Positions 47,031 to 59,712 of a stretch of 64,000 bases of DNA are shown here, piece by piece. How positions within the stretch are numbered: position 1 is the stretch's first letter; every line of letters starts with the position of its first letter. The stretch is from Nomia melanderi (Eukaryota > Arthropoda > Insecta > Hymenoptera > Halictidae). The translations under genes and the position numbers were made by a program. The notes beneath the pieces were generated by a model. It was not told the origin of the DNA. It did not search any database and saw only the letters and a list, made by a program, of their open reading frames with translations. The DNA is taken from NCBI RefSeq assembly GCF_051020985.1, contig NC_135007.1, forward strand, positions 13,729,501-13,793,500, given 5' to 3'.

Positions 47031-50000
47031 GAATGCCCAGCGTTCGACGATTGCGTCGCACTGTGAGGATCCTCCTCGCCATTTTGCGTCTTCCGAGTAA
47101 CTTCCGCGCCTCCCCGAGGAGGACGCGCGCGGAGCACGTAGGAGGGAAAGAGAGGAGGACAGCACGAATTGAGTCGCTCCTGTTCGGTGCGTATATATAA
47201 CTCGAAGTAACTAATTATGCAGATAACGCCGGAGCCCAGGAAAGGAGGGTGGGCACCGAGATATGGGGTCCAGACGCACTCGTTTTCGGCCGGCTCTCCC
47301 CCGTCCGTTTCGTTCGTTTCCGATATCCCTGTTTGGTCCTTTCGATATCCTCCTGCCACTCTGTCGGCCGCTCGCGTGTGCTTCAAAGTTTCGCGACGAC
47401 GAACGCGAAAGACTCTGTTAACCGTTACGATATCAACCGGCCCGCCGAAAGAAAACGTGGCATCGCGCGATCGTCGTCACGGCCCCTCGCGACGATAAAG
47501 AAGCTTTTAGGTGCGGCCACGTTCCGGCATAAAGACCGAGCGCGAGCGCCGTTCGCTGGTCGCGTTAAAGGAACACGCGGCGCCCATTTGTCAAACGGTT
47601 TTTTTCATCGTCCACTCGTTGCCCGGTCGATCGCGCGGCGCGGCGGAGACGCGGGGACTCGTATTCGTCGTCGTGTTCCTCCGTCGATCAAACACTTCGA
47701 GTGGAATCAGTGTTGCGGCCAGACGGGAATCGAGATCGTGGGTATCCCATAACGCGCAGGTAGCCGTCCGCCGGTTGGTGTTGGTACGGAGCCGTGTTAT
47801 ACGCACGGTATACATACATACACACTATAACGAGTGCGGCAGTTTCTCATTAGCGCGGCCGCTTTTTCTCCCGACGAATTATGAATCGTTTTTATTGCTT
47901 TTAAAATTGCTAATCAACCGCCCGGCCATCGGGGGCAGGCCCGGACTCGTTATACATCGGCGCCTCGTACTTCCCCGACGCTTCGCCCGCTCGCCAGCAG
48001 CCGTGTACGCCCCTGCCGAATAGAGCCCGGGATGCAGCGCCTATCCCACTGCTCTCCTTTCTTCCCCTTCTCGCATTTTTATTCGTCTATTACGAGGTCC
48101 GATTGCGCGGTTTAATCTGAGACGCGGCCCATTAAAATTTATCGATTCATTAATCTTTATTTGATTTAATTTCGTATCTAAGACTGTTGTTCGCTCGTGT
48201 TGCTCGATTTTCGCGACACCGATACCACCGGTGGTGACTCGCGTAATCACCGTTCCGTTTCATCCTGTACGTCGCTATCGTCCGGCCGCGCCGCACAGCG
48301 ATTCGTCTGACCTTTCTCTTTCGCCGCACGATCTCGCCAGGCGTTTTCGGAGCTCCCTTTCCGATCTCCCGTGGAATCTCGAGATCGACGCTACCGAGAT
48401 ACGAACCGCGGGCTTCGACGATCCCTCTCCCCCTCCGTCGCGGCCGTGGTTCTGCCGGCGTTGCTGAAATGTCAGCCATAAATTTTCGCGAGTGCAAGCG
48501 GCACGACGTTTCCCCGCTGTTTCACCCATTAACATAAAGCGACGTGCGGTCACGTTGAACCCGAGAACCGCCGCGAGCACCGGTATTCCGTCATCGGGCG
48601 AATACCGCCGGATATTTTCTCGTCGCGGCGGCGACGCTCCGAGTGCCGGCGCGCTAGCATCGAAACCCGTAATTAGTCGCGACCGTTTCGACGCTCTCGA
48701 AACGCACCGCGTATCTTCATCCGCGGCACGGGCGTGTCCGAGGGAACGTTCACGTGGGTCCGTCCGGGGTGCTCGCCGAGGCGATTCCGCGAGGTTGTCG
48801 ACGGCGGTTCGGACGTGAGGTGATTGATCGGTTCCAATATAATGAGGGCCGATAATGACCGACACGGGACAAGGCCCGGCGCGAACAGAAAGCGATGGGT
48901 CCGCTCGATAGGAGCCCTTCGAGGATGCAAGGTCCTGATCCTCCCGGGGCACACACTCGGCCACACACCTATCCCCAAAAATCTACGTGCCCGGGGACGC
49001 ACACAGGCTCGCGCGGCGACGCTAGAGCCAACGGCCGTTCCCCGGTTTCGCGCGTCTTCTTTTTCGGTTTCCTCCTTTTTCCGGCCGGCGCGGACCGCGT
49101 GTCGATCCGAATCGGAATCTTTCGAGCTCTCCTCGCCGCCCCGGCGCGTACCTGCGGGTGTACGCGATGGAGGCAAACTCTCGGCCGAATTAATACATAG
49201 TTACCTATCCGACTGCGATCTCGACCGGGAGCCGATCGATCTTCCGCCGGAACACGACGACGCAATCCCATCGACGGAGGCAGCGGGATCGCGCTTTCGA
49301 AGCGTAGGGATCCTCCTCTATCCGCCGTGAAACACGTGGCGATCGAGGTCTAGCATCGAACTGGAGTATCCTATGAATTCGACGTCCCTTTCGGAAACCG
49401 AAGTCCCGGCCGATCGCGTCGATTCCCGAACGACGAAGCGGCGAACGGCTCTCGAGGCGGAGGCCTCGGAAGACGAATATGTCGACCTTGTTCGCGGACG
49501 GGAGTGTTCTTTTTGGTTCGCAGAGGTCGTGAGCGCGTGTCGTCGCGCGGATCGGGTCCGGTCTTATTCCCTTTGGTCGGCGATCAGGTGCTCGCTACCC
49601 AAGAGGAATGACGTGTCAATTCGTTCTCCATCCCTCTTCCTTCGCTCGTCTTTTCCTCTCGTTCGCTTTCAGCGCGGGTCTCTTTCGTCTTCGACGAGGC
49701 GGTACGTACACGCACGAGTACGCGAGAGACGGGACGACGGGGAAGGAGAGAGACGCACGGCGAGAAAGAAAGATCTACCTACCTACCCAGGCCTTCCTAC
49801 CTACCTACCTACCTACCTACCTTTCCACCTTCCAACCTACCAACCTACCTACCTACCGGTTGTTACCTAGTGACGCGCCGAGGATTACGTTTGTACGATT
49901 CGCCGGCGTGGATGATGTTGTCGCCCCTGGTGTCGGCGTTATCTCGACACGGGAGGGCACTTACCCACCGATAACCGTCCTCTCTTTTTCTCCCTTTCTG

Positions 50001-51790
50001 TCCCTTTCTGTCCTTTCCCGTCGTTTCACCGGCGTCTACGGCCTCCCTTCATTCCCCGGGATCCGTTCGCGGCGGAGCCACGGCGATCGCTCGCGTCCCG
50101 CCTCCCTCGTTACCGATTCACGTACGACATCCGTACGCGATTCTCGGATCATGGAAGCGTCCATGCCGCTTACAATGTGCCGTTCGCGTCCGTTGAAATT
50201 CGCCTCGAAACGGCCACGGATATATAATGCCCTTAGGTGGCCGGTTCGAGTTGCTCGCGAGTCAGCAGGAAACTGTAGGAGGTTAACCGCTTATGATGCG
50301 GTAGGTACTGTTTATGCAAATGCGCGGCCGAGTCGCGTCCAGTGGCAATCGCTCCGGGAATTATCCCGAGATCCGCGCAAAATCGTTATTCAGCGGCGCT
50401 AAACTCGTCTCGCTTCGCGAACCGATAATTTTTGTGGCTGGGCGCGGCGCGGTGCGTCGCGATACGCTCTCTTCCCCCCCGATCGTAATTGCGCTCCGAG
50501 ACGGCGGCTGTTCGGAGCGGTTTCCCCCGTTAAAAAGCGCATTGATCGATTTCACCGGCGAATCCGCGGCCCGGCCGTCTCGTGATCGTGCCCGCTCGCG
50601 ATCCGCCGTCTTATATAATCTCTAATTAAGGTTTCGGCGTCCCGGGGAACGCGAGTTCGATGCCGTTTCCAATTAAGGTTACGACGCTGGCCGCGGGAGA
50701 ACGAAATATGTACGTAGATAGGGGAGACGTGGGGTGGGGAGGGAGGGACGACAAAGGGCAGCGTTGACGAGGGCTTTTCCGTGCGGGAACCGGCCAGGGA
50801 AAGGGGAGCGGAGCCGAAGGCAGCGTGGTCGTGGCCCATTAGGGACTATCGGGAGTCCGGTGAACCAGGGCATAAACATGCTCGACACCTCGCCGCCTCG
50901 CGGTAATGCGTTCGTAACTCCTGGCAATATCTTTCTCCGTCTCGGTTCCTCCCTCGGTCCGTTCCTCTCCTTCATTCACTTTTTCTCCCGTCCTCGCCGC
51001 TCTGCTCCCTTTTATTCCCCTCCGTCCCTGTGTCTTTCGATACACTCGGAGGTCCGAGAGCTTGCCACGCTGCCCCCTACCCCCGGTTCGTTCCGCCGCC
51101 CTCGGCCTTCTTTTTCTACACGAGTCCCGCCGGCGTGCCAGCGAAATACGTCCCTGAATTTAGTTAAACGCACGGCCGGTAATTAATTCGGCCGAATTTA
51201 TCGTAATATTGCGTCGAACCGAAACCCGGCGATGTTCCGAATCGGCCGTTCCGGCGTAATGAAATGCTCGTGAATGCTAATGCCCCCGCGAGGGCCCCGC
51301 GTTCCCGATAGACATCTGAATTCCGTTCGGCGCTCCGCTCGGCTCCGTCGCGCCCGCGGGAACCGATCACACGCGTTCCGGCGACAAAATTCCCTCTAAT
51401 AACGAGCAACCCGGCCGTGATTCGAGCCGACGCGACGCGCGTTCCTCGTAATTTCGAGCCACGGCTCACACGCGAACGTGACTATCGTCTTTCCTACCGA
51501 CGATACATCATCGGCCTAGATACCGTGACCCATCGAGCCGCGTTAGATCAACGTCACGAGGCATTAGCCGCGCGTCGCGTCGAAGGCCGCTTCGGAGAAG
51601 GGAAGGGGGAGAGAGAGAGAGTGAAAGAAGTAGAGAGGCGAAAAAAGCAAATTGGCCGTCGGCGATCGAACGTAGATCTACAGCGATGAATTCGTTTCGG
51701 CGATCTTCGCAGCACTCGATCGCGTATTTTGATACACGCTTTCGAGTTCACCGAGCGAACGGATTTCCAAACAGCGGTCGTCGCGCAGTT
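47030..51790. other. Gene-free CpG-rich stretch
   Basis: No gene is supported. Frames such as 48275-48964 (-) and 49608-50402 (+, crossing the CTAC array) are compositionally biased and overlap antisense frames. There is a pyrimidine tract at about 49980-50025 with two copies of CCCTTTCTGT, and an octamer-type ATGCAAAT at 50314-50321. Nothing else stands out. Confidence 0.6.
49775..49858 (+). repeat. (CTAC)n tetranucleotide microsatellite
   Basis: Three blocks of CTAC/CCTA repeats: a short one, a long one (49796-49821, about seven units) and a degenerate one with CCAA variants. The frame across it reads as a Tyr/Leu/Pro/Thr repeat and is an artefact of the array. Confidence 0.95.
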
Positions 51791-51791
51791 G

Positions 51792-52109
51792 GAATCGTAA
51801 AAACCCGGGATAAATTCGTGTTCCTTTAAAATTACACCTACATGTAGACAAAAGAATGCTCTTCAACGCTATACAATTGGATTTCAGGTAACTGAAATAA
51901 TCGAAATAAAATACGCCACTGTCGAGAAAGGTTGAATTCTTCTGGAACAAGCGTTTTTACTACATTTCCGAAGCCTGCTCGATGAGTTTCCGATGACTTC
52001 CAAAGTTCAAACATACCGCCGGTTATACGGACTCAGGAATGCACGTTGAACGTTTCATATCTTCCCAAGCAGCCCGAAAATTCGAATGTAGCTCGGGTTT
52101 TTACGATTC
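51792..52109. mobile_element. MITE-like element with 27 bp inverted termini, ~318 bp
   Basis: The left end GAATCGTAAAAACCCG is repeated exactly as the reverse complement of the right end, and the match extends to 24 of 27 positions. The interior is AT-rich and CpG-poor, unlike its surroundings, and includes a 7 bp-stem hairpin at 51881-51898. No transposase frame is present. The flanks show only a weak possible TG duplication, so the superfamily cannot be assigned. The end sequence is unlike the two TTAA elements. Confidence 0.6.
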
Positions 52110-53114
52110 TGGCCCACTTCGCGGCGTTAAGTGATGTAGGAAGTTCTCGTTCGGACCGGTGTAAGCGCGAGGCACGCGATCGTCCCGGCGCGGCGCGTTA
52201 ATTTATCCGTGAACGGAGTGAAAGGAAGCGATAGATTATGCCGACACCACGGGTGCGTTCAACTTTCGACAAAGAATTCCCATCGCGTTATCGGGTGCTG
52301 CGCGGTGTCGAAGTAGCGCCGGATAGAGGGAGGGACGCCGTGAGCGGAGACGTAACGAGGAACGAGATACATTGAGACGTAAAGTTTTCGGTCGGTACTA
52401 ATAGCGGTATTAGTCATTTCGCTCGGTCTCTCCGATACACAAATGGTGGCATCGGTAACGAACAAGCGGCGGCCGAGATAGCCGGTAATTCCCCGGGGAA
52501 TAAGCGCGGTGGGGGAGAGCGAGGGGACGGATCGGAGGAACGAAATGAACCGGTCATCGTCGGCCGTGTTCCGGTCGCTGGCCGCTTCGTTGGAAGCGTT
52601 TTAGCGTTTAGAAGGGCCGGGATAACGCGCGAGATTAAGATTAAGATTCCATATTCTTTCTCCTCGCGTTCTTGTTCGGTCTTCGCGCCGGTCCGCGCGG
52701 CGCGCGATGGCTTCGCTTCCTGCTGTCGGGCGTGGAGTCGGTGCCGTGGTAGCCGGTGATTAAATAGCCACGAGATAAATGAGTATCGGAGGAATTTCGG
52801 TCTTCGGCGTTTCTTCCTCTGGCCGTTCTAATCGCGTATAAATCACGGCGGCCGGCGAACGTATCGAGCCTATCTGCTCCACGACCGGATGAAGTCGGTG
52901 TCGAAAGGTGTAATCAAAACGAATGGTTTTGGAACGTACCACTGACGCATGGACTGGCGGCTCTCTTGCTATCTTTATCCCCGCGTTATTGGGTCCGAGC
53001 GAATTCAAGCGCGTTGATCGTATCTCGTAAACCGGAGGAAGGCTTCGGCCCGATCGTCGACGGACAGCGAAACGCGCGGGGAAAACGGAACGGTAATATA
53101 ACGGAGTTATTAAT

Positions 53115-53133
53115 CCGGGATTAATTATCCCGG
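53115..53133. promoter_or_regulatory. Palindrome with ATTAAT core and CCGGG arms
   Basis: CCGGGAT and ATCCCGG are perfect reverse complements around TAATT; eight of nine pairs match overall. Same architecture as the palindromes at 20125 and 45770. Confidence 0.35.
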
Positions 53134-54292
53134 GCACGAGATAACGAGGTCCACCTCGGCGAGCAGTCGTTACACCGAATCGCCGACTCGGACCGGTTCG
53201 TTTGTCGTTCAATTTCAGCGGACACAGCGGACTTTGGAATCGCGTGCGAATCGTTGTAGCCGCGTTGTAAAAACCAATCCGTTCCTCCTCGCCGCTGTCG
53301 CACGGACGGCGGCGAGAGGACGAACGGCCGTGCGAGGAGAGGAATGGCGCGAGGGGGCAGAGTGAAACGCGACCGGTGTTGGCAGCTGTGTCGACGTGTT
53401 AATTGAAACGCGCGAAACCCATGAATCTAATCGGCCGAGCCGAGGGTACCGGCCGATACGCGTCCGGAGCGAAACTATAAATTCCGATCGGATGCATTAG
53501 CGTGTGCTCGCGGGAGCGCGCAACTGGCATGGAATTCAACGGTAACGCGAAAGAAATCCGCGCCGCTCGTATCGCGTTCGCAACGCTCGGCCCCACTCGA
53601 AACACCGATAATTGCTCCCCGACACCGGAACGCCGGTGATTCTCGGAAGCCGCGCGCGACCGGGTACACCGTCGGCTTCGCGGGGCTCGGTATTGGGCAA
53701 ACTCGATCGGCCTCGATTATCGCGATCCGCGGATAGTATCGCGCGCCCGAAGAAAATCCAATCGGTCCGAGTCGAACGCTGCTGCTCCCGCGGTTTACAT
53801 CACCGCGGAAGATTTATATCGGAGATTACGAGGAACGGGATTCCGGCGAAAGGCTCGCCGTTGAACTCCGCGAAAGCGACGCCACCGCGTTTACAGGCCG
53901 CTCTCGGTGTAATTACGACTCGCGAGCTCGCGCGCCGCCCCGCGCTCCGGAAACTATAAATCCAGGCATGCATTACGCTCGCTCTACAAACAGAAACTTC
54001 GTTTTCACCTGTCTTCCAGCGGCAACAACACACAGATTTAATCACTCGCGACGCCGTAGACAAAAAACGGCTAGGTACGCGCGTATAACGAGCTCCGGCG
54101 AACTGGGTCCGGTCCGTTAATCACTTAGCCAGACGCGTTGGCAAATCGAACGAGTGTTCGACGCGATGTCGGTAGAAAACGTTCCCTGTTAAGAGGGAAA
54201 AAAACGACCGGTTCCGCGGCCGATTCGTTCTCCTTACCGCCGCGGCAGTTCTATTACGGCGACGAAACCTACCGGAACGTTCGCGGTTCTCT

Positions 54293-54337
54293 CCATTTTC
54301 ATTCCCGCTTCCATTTCCATTTCCATTTTCATTTCTA
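54293..54337 (+). repeat. (TTTCCA)n hexamer repeat
   Basis: About seven CATTTC/CATTCC units with small drift, in a pyrimidine-rich context. Confidence 0.88.
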
Positions 54338-56729
54338 TCCCGCGCCGCTCCGCCTCCCGGCGATCGCCTTTCTCTACGCTTCGCCCCTTCGCAAATAATA
54401 CGCAAGGTGCCGACCATGGAAATGGTCCGGGTCGGTTTCAAAGTCGCGCGCGCGTGCGCCGAGGATCGTAGGTCGAGGCTCGTGTGCCGGACAATAGATC
54501 GTTTCGCTCCGGTAATTGCGGCCGACGGCGTGCACGCGGCCAGCGGAGGGAAATTCTAAGTAGATTGCCGGCTCCGCGAGCGACAGATTCGACTACGTTT
54601 GATCCTGCCTGGTTCGCCGACGACGTTCAGCCTGTTCGAAGCACGCGGCTCGATCGCACCGGACAGATTAGACGCGTCAATTTCGCGATCGGCGCCTGCC
54701 GCCTCGCGAGGCACCGGTCGAACATAAATCGAGACCACTGTTGTCGGCCACTGCCGGCAAATCGGGCCCCGCCGCGGCACCGGTCCCCGACCGACGACAG
54801 AGATAGTCTCGCTCCATTAGTTGTAAAAGCGCGTGAAATCCGTTTACGCGGCCGCTCGCCGTCGCGATTACACGTTCGGCCGATCCCGATCGGCTCGGAA
54901 TTAGGTCCGCGGCGTTCGCCGTTTACGTATTCGGTCACGAAATTATCGTTCGAGGCGCGGCGACGAGACGCGCAAGAGTAATGGGCCGTGACCGGCCGGC
55001 GGGATTCACAACGGGTAGGATCGGACTTTTTGGTCATCGCGGCTGGAGAACGACGAGCGACGAATACCCGATATACGGACGAGTACAGGTATCCCGGAGA
55101 CTGGACATAGATCACGATCCCTCGACGCAGGTTCCCGACCCGACAAAATAGATCGTCCCGGGCCATTACGATGCGCCGTGTGCGGCGGCGCGATCCTGCG
55201 GCCGACGGGCCGGCCGACCTCCCGACCGCCCGCCGGTAATTAGGTACGGTCTGCGCGAGCGAGGTCGATACACGCGTGTAACCACGCGCGATTCGACGGT
55301 GTAACTCGTGACTCCAAGCCTGGGCTCGCCTCGCAGCCTAGGCCGATCTCATCGAGTGCGTAGTCTCGGACGCGACCCCGCTCGACTCGGCCGGACCGCG
55401 AGCACTGTACGACCGGGGAATCGTGACCCGCCGCGCGAGACGAATTAACCGAGGCTCGCAGCTTAACCAGTCGGAAGGATTTAATTCAATTTCCGACGCT
55501 CATCCTGAGAAACCGCGGCGGGGACGAGCCGCGCCGGACGGGAGGCAAAACGACGACGATCATCGCCGAGCTGAAAAGGGGATCGTTTCCAACCCCTCTC
55601 CGGTCTGTTGCCGTTTTTTCCCCATTCATAACCACGTCATTAAGATCGAATGGTGTTTTAGTTCTCGCTACGCGATATTCATCGCTCGGCCGGATGGATC
55701 GGTCCGATCTGGTATAGCGTTTCGCGTGGCTCGCCAGGCTCGCGATGCGGATAGGGGAGATCGCCGGTTCTATCATTTCGCGCGGACGTATAATTAAACG
55801 CTATTAAGATTACGCCGGTGATCGTTCACCGAAACGAGCCGAGCCGACCGGGGAATAGATATACATACTCGTTTTTTTCATTAACGCGGCCGATCAGGAT
55901 CCGCGGCGCGGCGATGTTTCTTTGTGAATATCTTTATGATCGACGCGTTAATAACGCCGATGATACATCAACGCTGTCTGGCCCGAGAAATCGCGCGGTT
56001 TCTTACGGTCGGCGGGACTTCGCCGATCCTGAGGACGATAGAGCGCGTTTCGCGTAATTGTTTATGCGAGGGCGATCGCCGCGTTCGTCCCTCGTTCGAC
56101 TCGTTTCTGGCGCGAACGGACGGGCCGACCGGCGTGCGTGTGCCGCGATTCCGGCGCGTATCGATCGCAAGAATTCGGATCCCCGAGCGAAATCGAACGG
56201 ACCGGCACGGGGGGATGGGGACCGGCCGACGGACGAACATTCGTGGCACCGTTCCTCCGCAGAGGCTCGTACACGCGAGCGAGCCTGTCTCGGGGCGACG
56301 AGAGTGGGAAACCGGAAGACTAAATTGACTTAACCATACTGTTCGAGGGTATAAATAAGACACGGCCCATACTTTTTATCAAAATTGCTCGATCGCCGAA
56401 AATTGTCGAGCGAACTGTGCGCGATAAAGATAAATAAAAGATCCCGTATGCATAATGAATACGATCGAGAGAGATTCGAATCTGATATTTTATTGCGCTT
56501 TCGAACGAGACTCGATGAAAACGTGGACACCTCGGGCTACGTTCCACTCGTCGACTACCTGTTTGACAAAAGAGAATGGAAAAAAAACCACCGAACGATC
56601 CGCCCTAGACCGGTGTGCCGCGCGCGGCGACTCGTTGCGCTTTCCACGGAGCCGTCTTTGAATCACGCCGACGCTAACGAGTGCGTTTTCGATCGAGTTT
56701 TTAGCCGTGTTTACTGCCTCAACTACTCA

Positions 56730-56762
56730 CTCTCTCTCTCTCTTTCTCTCAGTCTCTCTCTC
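56730..56762 (+). repeat. (CT)n microsatellite
   Basis: About 33 bases of CT dinucleotide repeat with one TT and one AG interruption. Confidence 0.93.
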
Positions 56763-58160
56763 CGCATCCATCTTCCTTTTTCCGTCCGTCTATCTTTATC
56801 CGCCCTCTTCCATACCCAACGGCGACCGAGCGCGCGGAACGGTTTTCCAGGAAAATCGGAGGCGAGATCCGCGGATGATCCTCGCGGCAAAAAGAAGGAA
56901 CCGAGGCGAACGAGGCGCGATGGCGGATCGGCCACGGTGCCAATCGGCCCGCGAGATTAACACGGCGTGGCCGTCCCTGCCTAGCAATATCTTACGTAGG
57001 CGCTACGGTTCTACGTGGGCCGGCTCGCGTATAACCCGACTATATCCAGCCACCAAGTACACGTTTCACTCGGTAGGTAGGAGGGAGAGCGCGTCGTGGA
57101 AGTACAGTAGCGGCAGCCCGGGGCATCACCACGAAGGGCACCTCATTATTTATCGCGATATCAACCTATATTTCACACACATCTGCACGGTCGGGGAGAA
57201 GAAGGGAGGCGAACAGGGAAAGGGTCCGAGAGGGAAGGAACGAGCGCGAGGAAAGGCGAACAGAGGCGGAGGGAACGAGACCGAGCGAACACACCGCGTA
57301 CACCGCCTCTCGTTTCTCTGTACATCGAGCTTCTCTCTCGCTCCTTTCATCACGCCCCTTTTCTTTTGCCACCTATTCCCCCCTGCACTTACGTAAGCGG
57401 CAGCCTCGCACCTGTACGCGTGCGGTCGAGAGCAGGTTATCATTTCGCGACAGCTTCGAAGCTTTTCTTTTGCTAGGATATCGACATGACTCGCGTAGCT
57501 TCTTCCTCCTCTCTCTCTTCCGCCGATTCTTTTCTCCGCCGACGACTCGAGTAAATCGACCGGTCGATCGTAAGGCGAGACCTCGCGAACAAAGGTCCCG
57601 CGGGTTACGAAATTTCGACACGCGCGAAGACGCGCGTGATATACAGGCGCGCCGACCGGTCGGTCGGCGAAGCGAACGAGCGGCCCCCCGCGGGCCGGCG
57701 GCGAGTGACAAATTGTTTTTCCGCCTAGCGCTCGCGCGATACGCCCGGAGATGGCCGCCGCGATAACGTCCCGGCTTATTCCCGCGCGACCGATCGAGAA
57801 ATCGGCCGGAGAACCGTTCCGCGATTAGACGCGCGGACACGGCCGTCCTTAAAATCGAGCAAGACCGCGCCGCTCCCGTATCGAGATCGTTATCTGCGTC
57901 GCCGCGCGAAACGCTCGGACGCGATTTGCTGAAATATTCGCGGCGGACGGCGAGCGCTGTTAACGCGCGCGCTCACGGACGAAAAGACCGAAGACGCTTT
58001 AGCATACACGGTGCCCGGGACCGATAGAGACGGAGAAGGCTGGGACGGAGAGACGGAGGGAGAGATCCGAATGCGATCCAAATGCAGCACGACTGGTTCT
58101 CCTCGCGCGATCGCAGAGAATCTTAAGCACCTGCCACTTAAGGACCGGATTGCTCCGCGG

Positions 58161-58208
58161 GAATGAAAGAGCAGAGGAAGGAAAGAGGGAGAAAGAAAAG
58201 GGAAAGGG
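58161..58208 (+). repeat. Purine tract
   Basis: About 48 bases of GAAAG, GGAAG and GGGAGAAAG units, with only one pyrimidine or so. Confidence 0.8.
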
Positions 58209-58300
58209 GCCGGGAGCCTCCGAAGATGTCCTTAAGGATCGAACGATCCTCCGGTCTTTATCGAACGCAGATACAGAGGAATATTTGACGAGTATAAAAT

Positions 58301-58307
58301 GAGAGCC

Positions 58308-58340
<33 letters not shown>

Positions 58341-58359
58341 GAGCGCGCGCGCGCGCGCG
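58301..58359 (+). repeat. Compound microsatellite: (GA)n then (GC)n
   Basis: A GA-rich run (58301-58342) is joined directly to 17 bases of perfect alternating GC (58343-58359), followed by a short ACAC-type run. The first half can form triplex DNA and the second half is a classic Z-DNA sequence. The minus-strand frame gives a Ser/Leu repeat from the array only. Confidence 0.92.
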
Positions 58360-58795
58360 AGTACACGCACACTCGCGGGCAAATCCTTTTAGTCCCGGGC
58401 CCGTTGCGACACCGTTCCTCGGATCGAGCGGAAATGTCGATCGATCGTTGCGCAAAAATCGATTGGGGTCGTAAGCGGCCTACGTAGCCGCGTTCCTCCC
58501 TGCGGTTGTCGGCTCGCGCCGGCTCGGCCGCACGAGAAAATGAAGCAACAATGGGCGAGATCCGCTCGGCTCGTGCTCGAACTCGGTCTCCGCACGCCGA
58601 ATGCACTGGTTCAACGGCGCCGTGGCACACGGCACGACCGGCGATGAAATCATAAATTGGTGAACGCCAGCCCGCCGGCACTGATAGCGAACAACCAATA
58701 ATTATGCTAATACATACATCGTAATGCATCCAAAGAGGCGGTCATTCGTACGTACACTGTAGGCTGGCGGGACTCCACGAGCGCGAGAGCGGCAT

Positions 58796-58860
58796 CGTCT
58801 TGTCTCGTCTCGTCTCGTCTCGTCTCTCGTCTCTCGTTTTCTCTCATCTTCTCTCGTCTG
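58796..58860 (+). repeat. (TCTCG)n pentamer array
   Basis: Five or six perfect TCTCG units, then CTCTCGT variants. On the minus strand it reads as an Arg/Asp/Glu/Thr repeat, which explains the frame there. Confidence 0.92.
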
Positions 58861-59690
58861 GCATCGTCCGGTCCCGTCTCGGCCCGGTGCGTCGTCGCAT
58901 CGCGACGTTGATGCGCTTACGTTGCATACACACGTACGCGGAGGCGATCGTCCGGGGTTGAATCGCGGTGGGATCGAGAATACGAACATTGATTCATCGT
59001 GACGGGTTGGACCGATCCGATCGGACCGCGGAAAAGGCGGGAACGTCGATGGAACGCGCCTCGTTAAAGGCATTTGTTGTCCGACTGTCCGTGGAACTCC
59101 GGAAAACGATGCGCGATCTTAACTGCGCGACCGATATCGATGCAGCTGTTATCCGCGGCGAGCATCTGGTCGAGCGGCAAGAACGTTCATCAGCGTTCTT
59201 CGAAGCGCGACAAGATTAACGCTATTAACGCCTATGGGCCCGAATTAAGAGAATATTATCGCGGCAAGCGAGGCGACGCCGTCTGCGGACACGCCGGTAA
59301 TAGGGTTCGGCAAATTACGTCGAATGGCTGGGCAATCTATTAAGATAAGCTGTTGCTTTACATCGCTTTTACCTGTTCCTTCCTCTCTCTCGCTTTCTCT
59401 CTCTCGTGCCTCTCGGATTCTTTCGCGAGCGATCTAAACGCGAGGGAACCACCACCGGTTCGTCTTTACACGGTCGCGTCGAGAGGCCCCGCTTCGATTA
59501 CCAGGCGGTTCGCAGCGATTCGTATTCATTCCAGCCGATTCATGATCGCGTTAACGCTACATTTCCGTAATCGTTGCATCTCGCGCAACGCGTAATAGGA
59601 CGGCGTACGGGACGCGCCGGTATATCGCCGGTGGTTTTCTCACGGAACCGCGGAGCGCGCGAGAACGGCCGGCGCGGCGAGCAACCGCGC

Positions 59691-59712
59691 GTCGTCGTCG
59701 TCGTCGTCGTCG
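59691..59712 (+). repeat. (GTC)7 trinucleotide microsatellite
   Basis: Seven perfect GTC units followed by a pyrimidine run. Confidence 0.95.

Larger units (their letters stand above)
52110..58300. other. Gene-free CpG-rich stretch
   Basis: No gene is supported. The longest frame is 56707-57396 on +, which includes a Ser/Leu run from a CT microsatellite. Features seen are the palindrome at 53115-53133, the TTTCCA array at 54293, a CT array at 56730 and a purine tract at 58161-58208. Acceptor-like CAG after pyrimidines occurs at 53217-53218 without a usable exon behind it. Confidence 0.6.

Noticed and set aside
49655..49675. CGCTTTCAG acceptor-like site on +
   Set aside because: Followed by CpG-rich and simple-repeat sequence with no exon character.
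50314..50321. ATGCAAAT octamer (POU-type) sites, also at 33962, 14519 and 37867
   Set aside because: Four occurrences on both strands of 64 kb is close to the roughly two expected by chance; no clustering.
49608..50402. 264-codon frame on +
   Set aside because: Crosses the CTAC microsatellite, giving an artefactual Tyr/Leu/Pro/Thr repeat; the rest has no protein-like pattern.
51881..51898. TTTCAG|GTAACT, a second possible ratchet site
   Set aside because: The pyrimidine tract is poor and the word is part of a 7 bp-stem hairpin inside the inverted-repeat element at 51792-52109.
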